Source: Acanthococcus lagerstroemiae (Eukaryota > Arthropoda > Insecta > Hemiptera > Eriococcidae). Taken from it: 64,000 bases of DNA. The DNA is taken from positions 2,294,001-2,358,000 of the forward strand of contig CM063114.1 in the NCBI GenBank assembly GCA_031841125.1. Reading direction: 5' to 3'. The position numbers were made by a program, and so were the translations under genes. Shown piece after piece: positions 11,501-23,251 of this stretch. Below the pieces are notes generated by a model that saw nothing but the letters and a program-made list of their open reading frames with translations, was not told the origin of the DNA and ran no database searches. Numbering within the stretch: the stretch's first letter is position 1; every line of letters begins with the position of its first letter.

Positions 11501-14500
11501 AATTCAGTCGTACAATAATGGACCAGTTTGCTTTAATCTGATGTGTTTTTGTGCAGTGCGATCTTTGTGGTAAACGGTTCATCCACCAAAAAAGTTTCAA
11601 TATTCATAAGATGACTCACACTGGTGAAAAGAACATTCATTGTCCAATTTGCAAACTAGCAGTTTTCTCACAATCTCATTTAAAACGTCACTATCGTGTG
11701 CATACTGGTGAACGACCTTACGGGTGTAATATTTGCGGTAAAAAATTCGCCGAGAAATATAATTTAAATGCTCATACTCGTATTCACGATCCTAATTCAG
11801 CTGGAGAAGGAAGAAGACGTTGTCACGCGTGAGTATTCTCTTCTTCTTATTTGTATCTTTTTTTTTTCTTACATCTTTTACAACTCTGTGCACGAGAAAT
11901 TTAGCCTCTTGTTTCGCCAGAGAAAAACGCTTGGCGGGTTGTCTCTTGGATACCCGAAAAAATAACGGGGGGGGGGGGGTTACTTAAGATCCAGTCAACT
12001 AGAGATAGTTACCGACGAGAGACAAATGATTTGAGAAACAGCCAATGTAATGGGATTTAAAAGAGTTTCAAGTGTTGGCAGCCCTGCGATATGTGTGAGT
12101 GATCACGTATGATTTACCGTAAGCGTGTAGCAACCTTCAACCATCATTAAATCGATTAGAAATTCACTTTCAAAGAAAGTTTGCCCTAAATTCGACTGCA
12201 TCATCACCAAAAAATTAAATTATAATCAGTTCTACTGGCAGAATAATTTTTACTCGGTTTTTTGCCCTACTGAAGGTAGCAGTGTTTCTATTTGAAAGTA
12301 CACATGATGATCACTCACTCATTTTCACCCGCGTAGGTAATTTTGCAGCGCACTCTAGTGCAGGTTTAAATCCCAATGCAAGCAGACTGAATGAGAGACA
12401 GCTAGACAGACAGGTTAGCGGCGAGATACCTGTCCGTCTTCTAGCTTTTCAGTTATTGTACAGCTCGTTGTCAAACTATTTGACAAATCGTTTTTTCGGT
12501 CCTCGGTCTTTCTTCTTTTGGCACATTCATACAGCACTTGAGGTCGCAGCAGTTGTCTGGACCTGGAAACGGGAGAGCGAGCAGGAGCATATGTGTGGAG
12601 TCAGGGAGTCCAACTTGGTAGTGATGCGGGTGAGTGGATAAAGGTATACGCGCATGTGTATGGGTGCGTAGAGTCAATGTGAGGGTTGCTTGATTGGAAC
12701 CATTTTATATTGTTTTTTATTATTTTCTCTTTCGTTTTTACGTTTATTTCCATTTGTTTTATTTTATATTCATTTATTTTTGTTTGTTTTTTTTCTTTAC
12801 TTTTGTTGACGTAACTATGTTTTCTTTATTTCAACATTCTCTCTGCCATTTTTGGTCCTCGTGACGTGACTAGCGGACGGGGTCGAATATATTATTATTA
12901 TTATTATTATTATTATTGTTACTATTACTATTATTTTTATTACACTGCTGAACAACTATTTTGCACTAGGCATTTCAAGAGGTGATTCTGAGGTACTTTT
13001 TAACGCTGAACACGATACTGCGACCAATTTTTCTCTATCACGTCACAATTCAGAGTTCTGAACGACTGAAATTCGTTTCCATTCTGTTTTTGCAGTGAAA
13101 TAAGCGATACCACTGACTGAATATTATCAGTGTTATCAGACCACTATAACAAAAAACAAACAGACGGAATACACATCACTACACACAACACGAATCAGTA
13201 TGACCACATTCAGTTCCGAAACCTCTTTTTGAACACATTTAGTTGAATTTTTTATAGTTTTTGATCGGAAAAACTAGACGTGATAGTGAAAAACGGCCTA
13301 CAGCACTGTATTCAGCGTTGAAAAGTACTCAGGAATCACCTCCTTAAATGCGTTGTGCAAACAAAAAATTTCATTTTGTTCAGTAATGTTATTATTATCA
13401 TCTGTGTATATGTTCCTTAGGCCTTCCTGTAATGAAGCCTATCACCTATCATTTTGAACGAATATTGGTACGAGTTGGTGTACCTTTATATTTTCTTTAT
13501 TGCTGTTTTAGTTGTCCCGTTTGCGGAATGACTTACGACAGGAAACATAAAATGTCTGATCATTTATCATCAGTTCATTGTGCATGGCAGTCATCGTCTC
13601 TTGAATTCAAATCTGAAGACTTTTACAATATGGATGTTGTAAGTTCTTTTAATCTAATAGATGCAATTTATAATATTTTTTTCAAGGAAGTAGATGAAGA
13701 AAATCGTAATTTAAAAATTGGAAACTAACTCGACCATATATATGGATTAAGTTTATTGATACTATATTGGAAAGCAGTTCAACTTCAAGTTACTGTGTGT
13801 AACGAGGTGCTCTCCGTAACCTCGAAAAGCGTCTCAGTGACTAAACTGAAGTTTGTAATGCACAATTTACGAAAGCTTTTTAATCCATATCGTGTTACTA
13901 AGTGTCCGCTCGGAGATGCTGACGTGAATGAAAGATGTATTACTCTATATTTTCACCTTTCGTATTTAAAGACGGTCGAGTGGCTCTGTCTGCTCCTTTA
14001 ACATTTATCTATAATCTAGTATTGCGCACTAAAACCTTTCCATCCCTCTGGAAGATACATAAAGTCGTCCCGATTCCAAAGTCGAGCAACACTACTGAGA
14101 TAAATAATTACAGGCCTATCTCTTTAATTCCCTTGTCGGCAAAAATTTTTGAATCTGTTTTATATGATCTTTTATTCCCACAAACAAAATGCCTAATTAC
14201 AGAATCTCAGCACAGCTTCTATCCCAGGAGGTTGATCGAATCTAATCTAATGGTGTTCATCAATTTCATCTCTGAACATCTGGATAGTGGAGGTCAAGTT
14301 GATGCTGTGTATACAGACTTCGCGAAGGCATTTGATACTGTACATCATGGGATCCTTCTCAGGCGATTGCACGATGTTGGCTTCGACGAACTTGCAGAGC
14401 CTCTTCTCATCATCTATTCAATCGTTCACAATATGTTGTTTACAAAGGGTCTATTTCAAAAATGTATAATTCTCTGTCTGACGTGCCGCAGGGGTTGGTG

Positions 14501-15918
14501 CTAGGTCCTTACCTTTTAACACTCTTTATAAATAATATATTAGCTGTCATTAAATACTCAAAAGTCTTATTATACGCTGACGATATGAAGTTATACCACA
14601 GCATTGTTTCCCGTCAGGACTGTATGCAACTGCAACTGGACCTTGATGCACTTGTACAGTGGAGTGTAGAAAATGGTTTGCCTTTAAATTACAAAAAGTG
14701 TGAGAAAATTACTTTTACGCGCAAAAGGAAGCTTATATGCTATGAGTATATGTATTATGGAAGGTAAGAAATTAAGGGAAGTGCCCTTAATTTGAGACCT
14801 AGGGATACTATTGAACTCCAAACTAACCTACAAGGATCACATTAGCCAAATCACTGTGAGGGCAACTAGAAATTTAGGTTTCATTATGCGGACAGGTGCA
14901 TACTTTTCGAACATGACCACATTCAAAATACTTAACTTCGCATAGATGTGATCACATCTAGAATTTGAAAGTGTAATCTGGAGCCTGTATAAGAAAACTA
15001 GAATAGAACGGATTGAAAAACTCGAAAAATTTTTTTCTAAAGTACATGTATAAAAAGGTGTTTGAATATTATCCACTAGATATCTCATACGAAGACTTGG
15101 TTAAAGGCTTCAAAATGGACACGCTGCTGGGAAGGCGCCAGCTATTTTCGTTATTATATGTATACAAACTACTTCATAGCAAAATAGACGCCCCCCTCCA
15201 ACTAAGTCGAATAGACATTAAAATACCATCCTACCCAAACAGGACAGGAGAGCTGTTTCATGTTATTACCGCTCGAACCGAAAATTGTCGTTCTAGTGGA
15301 CTGAACTCAATTCTTCATCTGTATAATAAATTAGCACTACAGTCTCCAGAAATTGATATCTTTTGTCTAAGAAATACTGAATTCCGCAGAAAAATACTGC
15401 CTCCGTTACCTGTCTTTCTATAACCCGCCTAATGTTCTCTCTTCACACTACTGCCTACCATTACTTTTATTCGGATATACACATCTTGTGTTCCCACCCT
15501 TCCCATCCATCATCTACCCCAAACCCCCTCCTTTCTCTCTCCTTCCCCTTTGTCTCTGTCTCTCTGTCAGTCTCTCTTGTTTAGTTTTTCTTTTTTTACT
15601 ATTTTTATGTAATCAATAGTTCCCCCTACTTTTGTGCCCCTCCCCCCCCGTCTCCCATAAATGGCCGTGTGGTGCTTGTATTAAATAAATAAATATTTTT
15701 ATTTCGTCACGTTAGTTATTTAATATCCATGATTCCACCGACGTTCTTAGTAGTACTTTACTTCCTATTTGACGTGTTTTCATTGTTTCACTCTCGTATG
15801 TCCACAGCAGGCGCAAGCTCAGCATCATCTCTTACCTCTACAAACTCAACATTCGCCATCTTTGCAACCTGTCGCTTCTTTGCAACCAGGGTTATCTTTA
15901 CAGACTGGACCTCCTGCA

Positions 15919-15955
<37 letters not shown>

Positions 15956-16404
15956 CACCGCCTTCGCAGCAGCAACCTCACGTTCATCAGCAGGCACAGC
16001 CGCCGCAAATAAATTCTCAACCCCAGCAACCACCGGTTTCACAAGGAACGCAGCAAGCTCAACAGCCTCCACAGATGGTTTCTGCTCATCAGCCTCAACA
16101 ACACCATCATATGACTCATCATCAGCAGCCATCGCATCATCTTCAGCAGCATCATACCCAGCCGGGGGTTCCGTCTCATCACATCTTGGTTACTCAGCAC
16201 CAGCTGCAGCAGACACTGCAGACTCATTTGTCTCACCATCCCGCCGCTGCTGCAGTAGTTGCAGCGACTACTCCGCCATCATTGCAACCTATTAATTCAG
16301 TATTTCAACTGGTATCTGTACAGCCCACGCCAGCTGATGCAGCTGCTGCTCACCATAATCGTATGAACGCTGTTTCAACATCGATGCCTGTCCCCACTCT
16401 GTAA
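8549..16404 (+). CDS. ZAD-type C2H2 zinc-finger protein with Gln/His-rich tail, 8 exons, 751 aa
   Basis: This is a probable nuclear DNA-binding transcription factor. The protein begins with a ZAD-like zinc module: C3-x2-C6 (MHCLICDAD) and C53-x2-C56 (ILCNRCFSLFDEL). A basic/acidic linker follows with an AT-hook-like KRKRGRPVK, then six C2H2 fingers with partial TGE[RK]-type linkers (from ECNQCGKKW to CNICGKKF), and a last finger CPVCGMTYDRKHKMSDHLSSVH. The final exon encodes a Gln/His/Pro-rich tail including a run of about a dozen Gln. Exons are 8549-8712, 8840-9125, 10388-10532, 10673-10939, 11064-11461, 11557-11828, 13512-13638 and 15808-16404; all phases agree and the total is 752 codons. 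The last intron holds a LINE. If that intron were retained the protein would stop at 13726-13728. The ATG at 8549 is the first in its open frame, but an upstream exon is possible. A related gene lies at 48675-49929. Confidence 0.82.
9657..9951. mobile_element. Foldback MITE with about 55-bp inverted arms and 7-bp duplication
   Basis: The left arm (9657-9711, starting TAAGGAACTGCAGGTATGCG) is repeated in reverse at 9898-9951 with only a few differences; both arms contain GTAAATGTAAACAAACGAAA. GTCAGCT flanks the element on both sides (9650-9656 and 9952-9958). It sits in intron 2 of the zinc-finger gene. The interior has no coding capacity. Confidence 0.85.
12049..12377 (+). repeat. Dispersed 329-bp repeat, copy 1 (MITE-like)
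   Basis: It is nearly identical along its length to 38753-39080. The ends form a short inverted repeat: AATGGGATTTAAA at left and TTTAAATCCCAAT at right. Shared internal landmarks include CACGTATG, CCGTAAGCGTGTAGCAA and ATAATCAGTTCTACTGGCAG. It lies in intron 6 of the zinc-finger gene. No clear target duplication was seen. Confidence 0.8.
12891..12917. repeat. (ATT)n microsatellite
   Basis: Nine perfect ATT units, followed by imperfect TTACTATTACTATT. More ATT units resume after the foldback element at 12943-13388, so that element appears to have inserted into the tract. Confidence 0.9.
12943..13388. mobile_element. 446-bp foldback element inside an ATT microsatellite
   Basis: The first 100 bases (CACTGCTGAACAA ... 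TTTCTCTATCACGTCA) are matched in reverse by the last 115 bases (TTGTTCAGTAATG at the end), with several shared blocks such as GAGGTGATTC, AACGCTGAA and TATCACGTC. The arms have diverged but pair over most of their length. ATT repeats flank both sides, so the exact target duplication cannot be read. Non-coding. Confidence 0.75.
13930..15695 (+). pseudogene. Decayed, 5'-truncated non-LTR retrotransposon (Jockey/CR1-like LINE) in intron 7 of the zinc-finger gene
   Basis: Reverse-transcriptase motifs are read in several frames: NNYRPISLIPLSAKIFESVL, VYTDFAKAFDTVHHGIL (RT motif 3), VPQGLVLGPYLLTLFINNI and LLYADDMKLYHS (the YADD catalytic site). The frame changes near 14460 between the finger and palm blocks and again after 14760, and there are in-frame stops around 14945, so it cannot make an intact enzyme. 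The 3' part (15013-15423) stays open for 136 codons. The element ends at a TTAAATAAATAAATA tail near 15680-15695. No endonuclease domain is visible, as expected for a 5' truncation. The same-strand insertion leaves the host splice sites intact. Confidence 0.9.
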
Positions 16405-18776
16405 AAATTGTTTTTTGTTCTGTAACCTGTTCGCAGTTTAAATCACTTCTTTGTTCTTCGTGCAATATGTCAGTATCGAATTCGCACTGATGCTGAATTT
16501 TAAACCTTGTAATTCGTAACTGTCTATGGAAACTGTAATTGAAGTATGGAAATGGATTTTTCGTAATAGTGAATCGAAAGAATCGTTTTCACTATTCAAT
16601 TTCGATGCTGAAAGTCGTTCATTTATTGCTTGAACGAGAACTGGCAAATGAACGAGCATGTAATGAAAGAATGGGGATGAAAGTAAATATTTCATCACAC
16701 TTCTACTACCACTATTACGAAAATGAAACTACGTATCAGTGTACGATTCATTTTCGTGCGATCGCTTCACTCGACTTCGTTTCGGTCAGCAACATTCGCA
16801 CTCGAATGAAATCGCTTGCTTTCATATGCTGTTACGTGATCTACTATTTCTGATCAAAAAAGTTATGGTAGAATCATGTTTAGTCTGTCGGATGATCAAG
16901 AGAGAAAATTAGCATTCCAGTCATCGCCTTGAGCGGTATTTGAATAAGAATCAAAATCTCATTCCATTCTTCTGTTTCTGTGCTTCAATTATTGTAGATA
17001 GATACCAGATGCAGGAGTACCATCAGTGTTTTACCATGCAATACTTTAACCTGTGTAGATCACTGATTTTAAAAGTTGCCATGCGAAGTTGCAAATTACA
17101 ACTGGAATCGTTTTCTTCTATGTGTGTATGTGTGATGCATATTGTGTGAGTCTGATTGATAACGTCGATTCTTATCTACATTTTTGTTACCAGTGGCTGC
17201 TTGTCACCTCATGAGGTGCATGTGTAACGAAAGAATATTATACAGTTCATATTTGTATGATAATGCGTTTATTTATTTGCAGTTTCAGTTTACAACCTTA
17301 TTAAAAGTATTTATATTTGGCGTATCTTACTATTGTTTTATATTCACATTTTGTATCGACGGAATTTTTATTACAGTAAGATTTCATTATTATTTCCATA
17401 TTTACTGAATAATTTCTAAGTTGTTTTGTATTAATACTTGCGTTTAGTTTTGCAAGTTTTTAGTCTGCAAAACTAGGACGCTACGCATATTTCTAATTTT
17501 CTACATTTCATCTTTATTATGCTATGTTTTAAAATTAGAATCATAATATTATTGTGTTTTTTCATTCCCCCCCCCCCATCTTACTCTAAATATCAATTAA
17601 AATCGTGTAAAACAAGAATAGTTCCTTTTCGAATCAAGTGAATAATTGAAATTTTTATTGTAGATAACCTTAGCGGTCTTATTCATTTTGCGTTAGTTAA
17701 AAGATTTGAAAATGCAATTATCCATCTTTATTTCGTACTTCATTTGTTGTTATTCTTTTAGAATTCATGTTTTGAGAATAGAATATTGGAATTGTAGCCG
17801 GTTGCCTTGCTGCTTACCTAGCCCTTTTCTTAGATTGATTTACTAAACTCACATTGTATTCATAGTATTCAAGGAGCTCGTGCATATTTTTAGTTTAGTC
17901 CCGTAACTATAGGCGCCTGCGAATAGGTAATAGGCTATTTTGTACGCCTGTGGGTTGTAGGCATTCTTTCATGAAACAGACTATAGTGACGCTAACGTAA
18001 TGAAGAAGTCATGATTCTGGATGATTTAGGAGTGAGTAATATTGACGATAAGAATGAGACATTTATGTGAAAATGTTCGACATACACCATTTAGCATCCA
18101 CAGAAAAACGAAATGCTATTGACGAAGAGTCGAGTGTAGATCTCGTGACGGCGCGAAATAAAAGCGATGGCGCGCCTGGAGTATTTGAAACGTGTTTCCT
18201 TCGATTTCTTCCCTCCAAGCTGAATGTGATTTTTTTCCTTTTTTTTTCTATTTTTTTTTTCTTTCTGTAATGATGGTGCAACAGCTGAGGGACTAAACAC
18301 GGATATGGTGTGGTGGGACGTATAACGATAGTGGCCCCTATGACACCGCACCTCCAACCCCGGAAACTACCCTTTTGAGTATCGCATCAGTGACTGGAGG
18401 AACGCTTTGAGGCCGGGTCCGAACCTCCATTTCGCCGTGCGGCAACCGTGCGCGTGTCCTGCAAGGGTCACCATGGGGTTCCCTACTGACCGAGGTCCGC
18501 GCTCCCTGAGCACTCGCCTGGAATTCAGATCCCCTACAGCCGTACGCGCTGCCTCTTCACTTACCCCTCATCTCCTCATCTTGGTACGCGTGGCGACGCT
18601 GGCAGGTAGTGACGAGGGAGGAGCCCTACCGGGAGGGCCGCAGCACAGCTGCAGCAGCTCTTCTCTAGGATGGTACAGAGTTGTTCTGTTCGATGATGTG
18701 GGCCGAACTTGGTACGTCGGCCTTCTGCCTCGACGACTCCGTCTGCATCTTCCTCTTCACGATGGCCGAGACAAAA

Positions 18777-19012
18777 GGTCCGTTTCACACGTATCCGACA
18801 TGCTGATCCGACGTCGGACCGATATAAAATTGATACACGCAAGGAAATAAGAGCTTTCACACGAAGTCGGCCCGACGTCGGTTTGATGTCGAGGAATGTC
18901 GGCTCTTGCCTCGACACGTATCCGACAAAATGACGGCTAAATGGCGCGGACCGACGTGTCGGATAGGTGTGAAAGCGTTGCTATTTGCTGTCGGATACGT
19001 GTGAAACGGGCC
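18777..19012. mobile_element. 236-bp MITE with 21-bp perfect inverted repeats
   Basis: The left end GGTCCGTTTCACACGTATCC and the reverse complement of the right end (GGCCCGTTTCACACGTATCC) agree except at one position, and the match runs on to GACA. AAA flanks both sides (18774-18776 and 19013-19015). The interior is rich in GACGTCGG palindromes. The GGxCCGTTT terminus and 3-bp flank suggest a PIF/Harbinger-type element, but this is an inference. Confidence 0.8.
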
Positions 19013-19539
19013 AAAGGTCGACACACTGAACTCGGATACAGCTTCGGACTAAACTCGGCCTTTAACGTGGGACTAAATTTAAAAAAAATTAACGGGACTA
19101 AACTCGGAACCGCCTACCTATTTGAGCACGACTTACTGAGAAATTGTTAGAAATACCGGATCTGAGGAAAATATTTTGGGGGAAATTTTATCGAAACTAG
19201 AGTTTTAGACAGAGATATGGATGATGATAATTGAAAGAAATTGAAAAGCGAAAAGCGCAGGCATTTCTGGAAGCGAAAAGCAAAACAAGAAATGTTGAAA
19301 GAGCGAAAATCCAAGTAAAAAAGTTTCATCTTTCAAGGTCACAAGCAAAATCCAAAAGTGAAAGCGTTATTGAATCGCTTTCCTTTTCTCTGGTTCTAGG
19401 ACACACGAAGAAAGCCCGATTTTTTTATAGATTTTAGTATCCAAACTGAAAAAAATAACTGAATATGCGGAATTGTGTTTTGTGTACGTACTTATACAAA
19501 TTTGACTAGAATGGAGAGCGCCAAAACAAACTATTAATT

Positions 19540-19768
19540 GGACGCTGTTAGACATAAGGGAACCAACCAGCAAAATGTGTTTTTTGAGAACACGTAATTC
19601 GAAGTTGAAGAACCACGTAGAAACTACATAATATATGACATAGCGTTTACTGATAAGTTTTTTTCAACGTGAGTACACATTTTTAATCGGGGGTCCAATT
19701 TTGAAAAATTCTACTTCTTATGCTCTTTCCAATGATACTAAGGTTGGTTCCCTTACTTAACAGCTTCC
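19540..19768 (-). mobile_element. TIR element 'GGACGCTGTTA' family, copy 2 (empty nested site)
   Basis: It lies in the opposite orientation to copy 1. The ends are GGACGCTGTTAGACATAAGG and, reverse-complemented from the right, GGAAGCTGTTAAGTAAGGGA, and both continue into GAACCAACC. AATT flanks both sides (19536-19539, 19769-19772). It has the uninterrupted ACGTGTTC-equivalent site where copy 1 carries a hAT insert. Confidence 0.8.
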
Positions 19769-19897
19769 AATTTATGTACTTCAGACTTGGGAGAGAACAG
19801 GGAAGTAAGCAATAGCGCTAATCCACGTTAGATGTTGGATGGAATGCGGCTCTAAATGCTGCGGTTGGTGCAAAAAAATTGCGTTCATGTTCCATCT

Positions 19898-19928
19898 ACA
19901 CACGCACACACACACGCACGCACGCGCC
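19898..19928. repeat. CA/CGCA microsatellite
   Basis: Alternating CACACGCACACACACACGCA-type repeat of about 30 bases. Confidence 0.9.
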
Positions 19929-20493
19929 TCTACTTCGTTATTGGTGTCTGTATGTTGTATGTTGTTGATTGTTGTAGTAAGTGGCTTATCAGTGAAAACA
20001 CAAACATACGAAATACATGTTGTGCCCTCGCAACTTGCATGAATCAATCGAATAGACGTTTGTACATCGTAGATAGAAGCAGTTGCTCTTGTTGCCGCTG
20101 ATGATATCATCTGTTATTTGTGTGAAATTTTTTCATCGGCCTGTGGCATTCAATTTAAGTATTGGCCAATTCTCTATTCAATATCTCGGGTGACCTAGTG
20201 ACCACGTCAAGGTGTGAAAGGAATAACATATGTAATCGGCATTCGTTTCTCTGTACGTACTCATTTTTTAAACATAAATTCTGATTTCTTGCCAAGTAGC
20301 ATATGGACTCTCTACCCTTCTTATTACATAAACATATTACTATCCAGTAGTTTTCAAGTAGCATCAAACTGACTGGAGAACTGAAAATGATTAGCATGAT
20401 TTTTCGTATCTTCATTTATGAATTGTTAACCGATAATGTTACAGGATGAGCTTCTGCAATTATTCAACTGGATTATAACAATTTTGTGGTAAT

Positions 20494-23251
20494 ATGGTGT
20501 TCGAATCAGTAGTAGTCGATATTCTAAACAAATTCTTAGGCGATTATGTTGAAAATTTGGACCGGTCTCAACTGAAAATTGGAATATGGGGCGGTAAGTA
20601 ACAGACGGCATTATTTTAACATATTAGTGCTACATAATAATTCCAAAATAACTTACATACATTTTGCTCTAAAATTCCTCTATATTATACTACGTAATAA
20701 TGTCTCAAAACCCCTGTGTAGTGTATTATCTACTTCGTTACGAGATGATTGTAGTGAAGATCTGCTTCAGATTCAGAAATTATTGGATTATTCCGTTATG
20801 AATTGAAACCTCATCAATCTGTAATTATTACTTTTTCTTACAGGCGACGTTTCTCTCAAAAACCTGACTTTGAAGCCCTCTGCCCTGGATGAACTGAACT
20901 TACCTGTGAAAACAATATATGGACACTTGGGTATTTTACAGATATGCTATCGTATCGTTGTGTCATCTCATTATCACGACTATTTCTTAAATAGCGTCTA
21001 ATATTTTTTCAGGTAAATTAATATTGAAGATACCGTGGAAAAATATATACACCGCACCGGTTGAAGTATCAGTTGAGAATTTGTTCCTTTTGGTGAATCC
21101 CATTCAGGATGTTGTGTATAATCCGGAAAAAGAAGAAAAGTTGAAACAAGAAGCCAAACAAGCTCTAATTAACAAAGTTGAATTGGCAAAGAAAACAGAA
21201 AAGGAGAAAGGTATAATCCATGTAGCGCTAATAATCTCGGTTCTTATCTTCTGGTTTTTATGATTGGTGAATGTGCATAGTGGCGGATCCAGGGGGGGGG
21301 GCATGTGGTATATGGCCCCTCCCTTGGCTGAATATTTTCAACGCAATAATAGGGGAAAAAAGGAATAAAAATGATGAATTGTACGCTCATTACACGCCAC
21401 GAAGGTCGCCGCCGCTACTGTACCCCCCCCCCCCCCATCGCCTCTTTCTAAATCTGCGCCTGAATGTGCATTAGAATACTATCATGTCTTGATGGCATTA
21501 TCTAGAATATAAGAAAACCTAAATGTGACAGATAGTGAGACTACACTTATCGAAATGTTCCTTGACTACTTTTTTTCACTAAACTGCCTATTTTTGTTAT
21601 TGTGGTTCGTTTACGAATGAGTATTCGTGTCAACATATGGTGCCATATGCTGCAAGGGGCCAGATGAATGTTTTAGTCAGTTTGAATTGGTATTCCGTTT
21701 GAGTGTGGGTACCTGTTTATACAATTTCTTCATCCTTTACAGATGGTACCAAAGTTGATGATACGTTTGTTGAGAAACTCGCCGCTCAGATCGTTAAAAA
21801 TGTTCAAATATTCATTCAAGACATACATGTACGATATGAAGACCGTATTACGAAACCAGAGCGTCCATTTTCAATTGGAATGTCACTTCATACGTTGAAA
21901 CTCCATACCACAAATGAAACATGTGATCGGTACATCCTGCCCCCAGAAACATCACCAATTTTTTATAAGGTACTTGAATGGATGTGTCATAGGTATCTAT
22001 TTTGAAATTCTCACAGGTATCCCTCATAACAATGAAGCAGGCATTTGGTAGTGTTATTACTGGTATTGAACCTTTTACAAATCGTAGTGGGTATTTCTGA
22101 TTTCATTTTTTGCTTCTACAGATCATGGTGATGGAGGGTTTATCAGTGTATTGGAACACTAATTCCCATCTATTTACGGGCTGTGAAAAAAACGAGGAAA
22201 CAATGATTGAATTGTTTCGCAAGGGTATTTCTAGCAAAAGTAATACAGTACCAGATTATCTTTACAGTAAGTTTCAGTTTCAAGAATATATGAGACCGAA
22301 ACAAACTATCGATAAAGTTCTCGGTTACGTTTTCTCAGGAATATCTTCTGGACTGGTCGAAATAACGTATGAGGGAGTTATTTGAAAGTCGGGTTTCCCT
22401 CCAAACAGTGTGTCTTCGCATATAGATGACATTTTTCAGAAGAGGAATCGAGAACCTTGTGGATGTGTTGTTTCGGCCTCGATCGAATCATGTCTCTTGG
22501 GTGAAGCAACAATCTGTTTATTCCGTTCCTATGTATGCAGTTTTAGGTCCCATAAACGCGGAGTCCAAACTACAGATCAATTCCAAACCGGAAATGATGA
22601 ATTTTGTGACACCAAAGATGTTTTTATCGTTAGTTTTGGAGCAGCTGTACATACGTTAGTATTTTTCGTATAGCCGTGTCGTAAAATTTGACTTTAATTA
22701 ATTACCCGAATGACATTCGATTTGATGTTATCAGATTTAAATAGATCCCAGTACCAGGATCTTATTTCATTAGTTGAAACATTCGACCGCATGTTCAAAG
22801 GCGCTCCATACCGTCAATACAGACCTAACTTGCATCAATATAAGGGTCATTACAAAGAATGGTTATTACATTTTATTCTCTCTTAATTCGTGAATGAGCC
22901 ATTAACTTGGTTTGTAACTCGCTATTTTTTATTATCGAGTAATTGTGAAGGTAGTCCGTGAATTATGAATGCTCTCGTAATTTTATTTGTACATAACTGG
23001 ATTCGTAACTGCTCTTTAGGTGGAAATTCGCTATTACGTGCGTTTTAGAAGAAGATGTGAGAAGAAAGTTCAAGAATTGGAATTGGGATTTGATGAGTAA
23101 ACATCGGGCACTTTGCAAGTCATATGAAGTTACCTACCGAGCTAAACTTACTCGAAAACCTAATGAACAAAATAAAAGTGAATTAGCTCGACTGGAGTTG
23201 GAGTTGGATGCTTTTAACATCATATTATTGCGTCAGAAAGTTGAAAATGAG
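20494..23251 (+). other. Vps13: Vps13 N-terminal chorein/lipid-channel entry region (exons 1-8)
   Basis: Exons 1-4 encode the chorein cap: [51 protein letters not shown], then [19 protein letters not shown]. Exon 5 gives [12 protein letters not shown] and exon 6 [17 protein letters not shown], aligned with the family segment that precedes the first RBG blocks. Exons 7-8 give [18 protein letters not shown] and [18 protein letters not shown], the R-x-W-W-[KR]-[YF]-A-I-like signature of VPS13 and ATG2 relatives. In cells this end faces the ER (family knowledge). Confidence 0.85.

Larger units (their letters stand above)
16405..20493. other. Spacer between the zinc-finger gene and Vps13
   Basis: It begins with the probable 3' UTR of the zinc-finger gene. 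16440-18060 is AT-rich with no recognised gene. 18360-18780 is conspicuously G+C- and CpG-rich and has overlapping open frames on both strands but no family motif. Two TIR elements (18777-19012, 19540-19768) and a CA-rich microsatellite follow. The promoter of Vps13 should lie just upstream of 20494. Confidence 0.5.

Noticed and set aside
15788..16132. Minus-strand Ala/Val-rich and plus-strand Ser/Ala-rich frames over the Gln exon
   Set aside because: They are other-frame shadows of the CAG/CAA repeats; the Gln/His frame is the one joined in phase to the zinc-finger exons.
18407..18917. Overlapping open frames in the G+C-rich island on both strands
   Set aside because: High G+C lowers stop frequency, and no domain was recognised in either frame.
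22426..22540. Possible Vps13 exon start at 22437 ([14 protein letters not shown])
   Set aside because: Its phase does not fit the preceding donor and the sequence does not match the family. The acceptor at 22540 gives [12 protein letters not shown], which matches in phase and content.
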